Shown: positions 60,897-64,000 of the stretch, piece by piece
How positions within the stretch are numbered: the stretch's first letter is position 1
Layout: every line of letters starts with the position of its first letter
Made by a program: the position numbers and the translations under genes
Assembly: GCF_042649685.1 (NCBI RefSeq)
Contig: NZ_JBHRZT010000072.1
Location: 496,001-560,000, forward strand
Reading direction: 5' to 3'
DNA: 64,000 bases
From: Bacillus_BA songklensis
GTDB lineage: Bacteria > Bacillota > Bacilli > Bacillales > Bacillaceae_H
The notes under the pieces: model-generated
What the model was told of the DNA's origin: nothing
Databases searched by the model: none
What the model saw: only the letters and a program-made list of their open reading frames with translations

Positions 60897-61832
60897 ATGG
60901 CTGATGTAAAGCAATTTGTCTTTTTCGACTTTGAAATGCTGTGTTCAGATAAAGGAATGCCTTTTAGCGATATGGAAGGAATCCGGCTGGGTGCTGTGAA
61001 ATATGACATTGAGACACAAAAAATTTCGTATTTTGACCGTTATATTCGACCTGTAAAACGAGCGCCCCTAAGTCAATTTTGCAAAGAATTAACAAAAATT
61101 AGCGATTCTGACCTGGTGGATGCCAGTGGCTTTAAAGCAGTGTTTGAAGATTTTCTAGCCTGGATTGGCGGCGTTAAAAAATCTCGCTTTTTCTCATGGT
61201 CTACCAGTGATTTATCCCGCTTAAAAATGGATGCAGAGAAACATGAAATCCCTCTTACTACGATTAAAAAAATCGAAAAACGCTATATAGACTTTCAAGC
61301 GATCTTTACAAAACGAGTTTCAAGGAACAACCTTTCAGTGGAGAATGCATTAGGTTTATACGGATTAAGTTTTATTGGTGAAAAGCATAATCCCATGTAT
61401 GATGCCTATAATACCCTTCGCATTTATTTAAGCTTCTTAAAAGGGAGAATAGAGTCTGATTTGATTATGTTAAAACAGTTTATTTTTGAAGAAATACCAC
61501 ATGAAACGGAACAAATTAATGTAATGCTTACCAAATGCTTAAAACAAGATTTGCAAGTATTTATCGAAGAATTAAACGAAATGTATAGAATGAGAGATGC
61601 AATAAAAATCATAAAAAGAACTCGAAGAATGGTTGAAAAATATGAAAATGTCCTCATCAATCGTTCTGATTTGTTTTCTCAAGAAAATGTTTATTATGTT
61701 CGTCTTTTAGTCAATTTTCATCACGATTTACTAGCATCTTATAATGAACATCTCCAGCACTCATCCAAGATCATGATTTTAGATGAAAGTATGATACAAT
61801 CTTTAAACCGGCTTTCGTTGAAGCGAGGATGA
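60897..61832 (+). CDS. KapD-like 3'-5' exonuclease with extended C terminus
   Basis: 311 residues. The DEDDh-like exonuclease part covers residues about 6-190: FFDFEML (DxE), SWSTSDLSRL and HNPMYDAYNTL with the final His/Asp. B. subtilis KapD, an inhibitor of the KinA route to sporulation, has this domain alone at about 205 residues; here 120 further residues form a helical, basic extension (EMYRMRDAIKIIKRTRRMVE). GGAGGAGAGC precedes ATG 60897; the frame to 60876 adds seven residues. The extension function is unknown. Confidence 0.75.
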   Translation: MADVKQFVFFDFEMLCSDKGMPFSDMEGIRLGAVKYDIETQKISYFDRYIRPVKRAPLSQFCKELTKISDSDLVDASGFKAVFEDFLAWIGGVKKSRFFSWSTSDLSRLKMDAEKHEIPLTTIKKIEKRYIDFQAIFTKRVSRNNLSVENALGLYGLSFIGEKHNPMYDAYNTLRIYLSFLKGRIESDLIMLKQFIFEEIPHETEQINVMLTKCLKQDLQVFIEELNEMYRMRDAIKIIKRTRRMVEKYENVLINRSDLFSQENVYYVRLLVNFHHDLLASYNEHLQHSSKIMILDESMIQSLNRLSLKRG

Positions 61833-61959
61833 AGAGCCATTCTCCTTCGTACATATGATATGAAACCATCCTTCCTAGGCGGCAATGCCCTGACCCATTA
61901 ATTGGTTGATTTTAATAACAGGGAAAGGCATTAATTAGGTTAGCGAGGTCATTTTATTT

Positions 61960-62076
61960 ATGACTTATTTTTTCAATACCTTCATTAACCAAAACAATGG
62001 AGCACGTAATTACTCCAGAAAAAAACAAGAAAGAGTTGAAAGGGTAAAAAAATGGAAGAACCCAAAGTTGAGATAA
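61960..62076 (+). CDS. Possible 38-residue basic peptide
   Basis: MTYFFNTFINQNNGARNYSR then KKQERVERVKKWKNPKLR. Only a weak GCGAGG site precedes the ATG. May be chance; no family. Confidence 0.25.
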   Translation: MTYFFNTFINQNNGARNYSRKKQERVERVKKWKNPKLR

Positions 62077-62105
62077 AGAGCCAGAGCAACCAGCAGTAGA
62101 ACTCT

Positions 62106-63269
62106 TTAATTTGGGGCATTTACTTTTTCAGCCTCCCGATAGTATTCAGTAATGACGGTAGCCAGAGCCTTAATTGTATTTTTCAACTCTTCCATATCAT
62201 TATCCACTCCACCAACCTCGATAAGGATGGAATGGGCGGCTAAATCCTGATTATATACGCCATTCACCCCTTTTCCTACTTTGCCCAGTACCCCTCTACT
62301 TAAGCCGGGATATTTGACTTTTAACGCCTCATGCAATGATTTGGCAAATTCAAGGTTTTGTTCAAAATTAGGATTTTCTTTTCCTAAAACAAATACCACT
62401 CTTGCATACGATGTACCATTGATGTTGATTGTCGTATTCTTCTTTCGAAGTGAATCTCTGTGTAAATCCAAAAAGAATTTTAAGTTTTTGTCTCGACTCA
62501 TGGCAGATTGGACAATGGTTCGGGACGCTTGGTATGCTTTGGATGTACCCCAGCCTTTTTTCTTCAGTTCTTGTCCTATATTTGTCTTGTCCACTACGGC
62601 TCCAACTTGATTCTTCTCCAGTTCTTGAGCCAGCATTTGCCCCACTAACGTAATATTGGTTTTAGAATCTGCAGCCTTATCGGCATCCGGTTCATTCGTG
62701 ATCCCTAGTAATGGAAAATAAGATTCCCAACTATGCGTATGATAAATATAAAAGTTCTTTTCTTTTGGAGGATTAGCGGTTGGAGGAGCATCTGTATTGC
62801 TTTCGTACTGCTCCAGTTGTTCCTTGGCCATCCCTCTTTCTTTTAGGAGAATCTCCAATGGAGGGGAAGACTCAACAGGCGTATTTGTATAATCAGTCCC
62901 CTGTCCCGCCGTTAAGATGTCGTATTTGTATAAAAGAAATCCGGGTAATTCATTGCCTATGAGGGTCCTGATATCTCCCATACGGATATTAGTCGCTAAT
63001 TCAAGTCCCGCAGAAGACAAGGAGACATTTTTTATATTCGGCTTATCTTGAACGAAATAAGCATTTTCAAATCCCATCACCCGAATAAACAACTCTGTCG
63101 AAGCTGAATGGAAAGAATCATGGACATATGACGGCAAGTACAAAGAACTTCTTTGCATCGTTGAGAGCATGCCGGCCAAAACAAACACGCATACAACACA
63201 AAAAGGAACCAAAAAAACAAGGACATTAAACCTTGAGTCCCAATTCAAAATGTAAGTTTTAGGTTTCAT
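62106..63269 (-). CDS. spoIIP: Stage II sporulation protein P (SpoIIP)
   Basis: 387 residues. One N-terminal membrane anchor (FLVPFCVVCVFVLAGMLSTM), a linker, and an amidase domain with FYIYHTHSWESYFP, LKFFLDLHRDSL and SILIEVGGVDND, which carry the zinc His and catalytic Glu. SpoIIP cleaves peptidoglycan cross-link stems together with SpoIID during engulfment. The gene stands alone here and not beside gpr as in B. subtilis, so it may be a second copy. Start ATG 63269 has a weak AAAGGATAG. Confidence 0.9.
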   Translation of the reverse strand: MKPKTYILNWDSRFNVLVFLVPFCVVCVFVLAGMLSTMQRSSLYLPSYVHDSFHSASTELFIRVMGFENAYFVQDKPNIKNVSLSSAGLELATNIRMGDIRTLIGNELPGFLLYKYDILTAGQGTDYTNTPVESSPPLEILLKERGMAKEQLEQYESNTDAPPTANPPKEKNFYIYHTHSWESYFPLLGITNEPDADKAADSKTNITLVGQMLAQELEKNQVGAVVDKTNIGQELKKKGWGTSKAYQASRTIVQSAMSRDKNLKFFLDLHRDSLRKKNTTININGTSYARVVFVLGKENPNFEQNLEFAKSLHEALKVKYPGLSRGVLGKVGKGVNGVYNQDLAAHSILIEVGGVDNDMEELKNTIKALATVITEYYREAEKVNAPN

Positions 63270-63618
63270 TTCTCTTCTATCCTTTCTTTATTCTTTACTA
63301 GAATATATGTAATTGGGAGAGATATAGAAGAAGATTCTCCATCATCAAGAGGTAAGGATTAACTTAGGAGGCTGATATTGCAGCATAAGGAAAAATAAAC
63401 TAGTTCACTTTGAATCCATAAGAAAATGGATACGGCCTTCGGGAATTTGCCGCGTGCGACTTCAGGTAAAATGGTAACAATCATTCTATTGACCCTACTA
63501 ATTTGTACTGAAAAACAGGAAGCAGCATAAATTTATAGTAATCAGTCATTGCTGCGTTTTGTGGAATGGTCATTCATTGTCAACTTATCATAACCATTTT
63601 ATTTAGGAGGTATTATAT
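63270..63618. other. Intergenic region
   Basis: No gene recognised. It ends with the TTTAGGAGGTAT ribosome site of the permease gene. Divergent promoters for spoIIP and the permease should lie here. Confidence 0.4.
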
Positions 63619-64000
63619 GTGAAATTATCTTTTTTTGAAACATTTAAAGAAGTAATAGCTGTCATTCTTTTTATGCTGTTTGTCTATCTCTTCTTTTTTG
63701 CTAAACAGGTAAAAGAATTTCTCTTCATTAATCAAGTTCCTGCTGATTTTGCCAATATAAATACTATTTTTCTTAGCATTGTGATGGAAGCCATCCCGTT
63801 TATCTTACTTGGTGTTTTTGCTTCTGCTCTTATCCAGTCTTTTATTTCGGAAAAAACGCTTCAAAGAATGTTACCAAAACATGCATTTCTTGCGATGCTG
63901 CCAGCCGCTTTATTAGGGATTATTTTTCCAATCTGTGAATGTGCGATCATTCCCGTTGTACGGAGATTAATAAAAAAGGGATTGCCTTTGCATGTAGGGA
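63619..64000 (+). CDS. Permease (YcgR/YraQ, DUF318 family), start only
   Basis: GTG start at 63619 with AGGAGG eight bases before. 127 codons are visible before the window ends: MKLSFFETFKEVIAVILFML, a first membrane segment, then MEAIPFILLGVFASALIQSF and ALLGIIFPICECAIIPVVRR. The PICECA-IPV-RRL-KKG motif is the signature of this permease family; some relatives export organoarsenicals or other solutes, and the B. subtilis YcgR substrate is unknown. The C-terminal part lies outside the window. Confidence 0.8.
   Translation, partial: MKLSFFETFKEVIAVILFMLFVYLFFFAKQVKEFLFINQVPADFANINTIFLSIVMEAIPFILLGVFASALIQSFISEKTLQRMLPKHAFLAMLPAALLGIIFPICECAIIPVVRRLIKKGLPLHVG

Overview
The window looks like chromosomal DNA of an endospore-forming member of the Bacillaceae. 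Low-to-moderate GC, strong AGGAGG-type ribosome binding sites, frequent TTG/GTG starts and U-tailed hairpin terminators point to Firmicutes. Sporulation genes (SpoIIP, YyaC-type protease, remnants of cotJ and spoIID, DUF421/DUF1657 proteins, a KapD-like exonuclease) place it among spore formers. The exact genus cannot be read from the sequence. No rRNA, tRNA or CRISPR array was seen.

Layout. 1-6.1 kb: the end of a 2-hydroxyacyl-CoA dehydratase activase-type gene, then a phosphodiesterase / SGNH hydrolase / TVP38 (VTT) run convergent with cardiolipin synthase, which reads as an envelope-lipid neighbourhood. 6.4-16.8 kb: small and mostly hypothetical genes, a cotJ operon collapsed into one frameshifted chimera, a DUF421 + two DUF1657 group, and many gene scraps (AtoE, IS110, methyltransferase). 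16.8-26 kb: a PfpI/TetR pair with matching operators, VOC protein, a broken primase-helicase gene, two decayed methyltransferases, PhoX phosphatase with PhoP-like boxes, a spoIID remnant. 26-31.4 kb: YyaC, a secreted SGNH hydrolase, the arsRBC operon and, divergent from it, a cluster of very small ORFs behind three ATCAA/TTGAT inverted repeats. 31.4-40.5 kb: a TnpB scrap fused to a zinc-ribbon sequence, SpeD of the enterobacterial type, HAD phosphatase, secreted 5'-nucleotidase, EamA and MFS transporters with a MarR regulator and three identical palindromic operators. 40.7-47 kb: Suv3-like RNA helicase, then a four-gene PTS operon (EIIA, EIIB, UlaA-type EIIC, phosphofructokinase paralogue with an Asp-to-Asn change). 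47.3-51 kb: an orphan IS605-type right end (omegaRNA-like), MBL hydrolase, ndk, AraC scrap, three tiny genes. 51-57 kb: TPR protein, a two-gene spore-surface-like cassette whose second gene appears to start with ATA, PssA, VOC protein, IS3 scrap. 57-64 kb: membrane proteins including PsiE, ExoA, KapD-like nuclease, SpoIIP, and the start of a YcgR-type permease.

Two themes stand out. First, reductive decay: at least a dozen recognisable gene remnants lie between intact genes, plus two families of dispersed repeats. Second, compact regulated modules whose operators can be read directly (TetR, MarR, PhoP-like and possibly ArsR-type sites). The best candidates for undescribed biology are the small-ORF cluster next to ars (30.4-31.3 kb), the ATA-start spore cassette (53.0-53.9 kb) and the PTS/PFK operon (43.8-46.9 kb).
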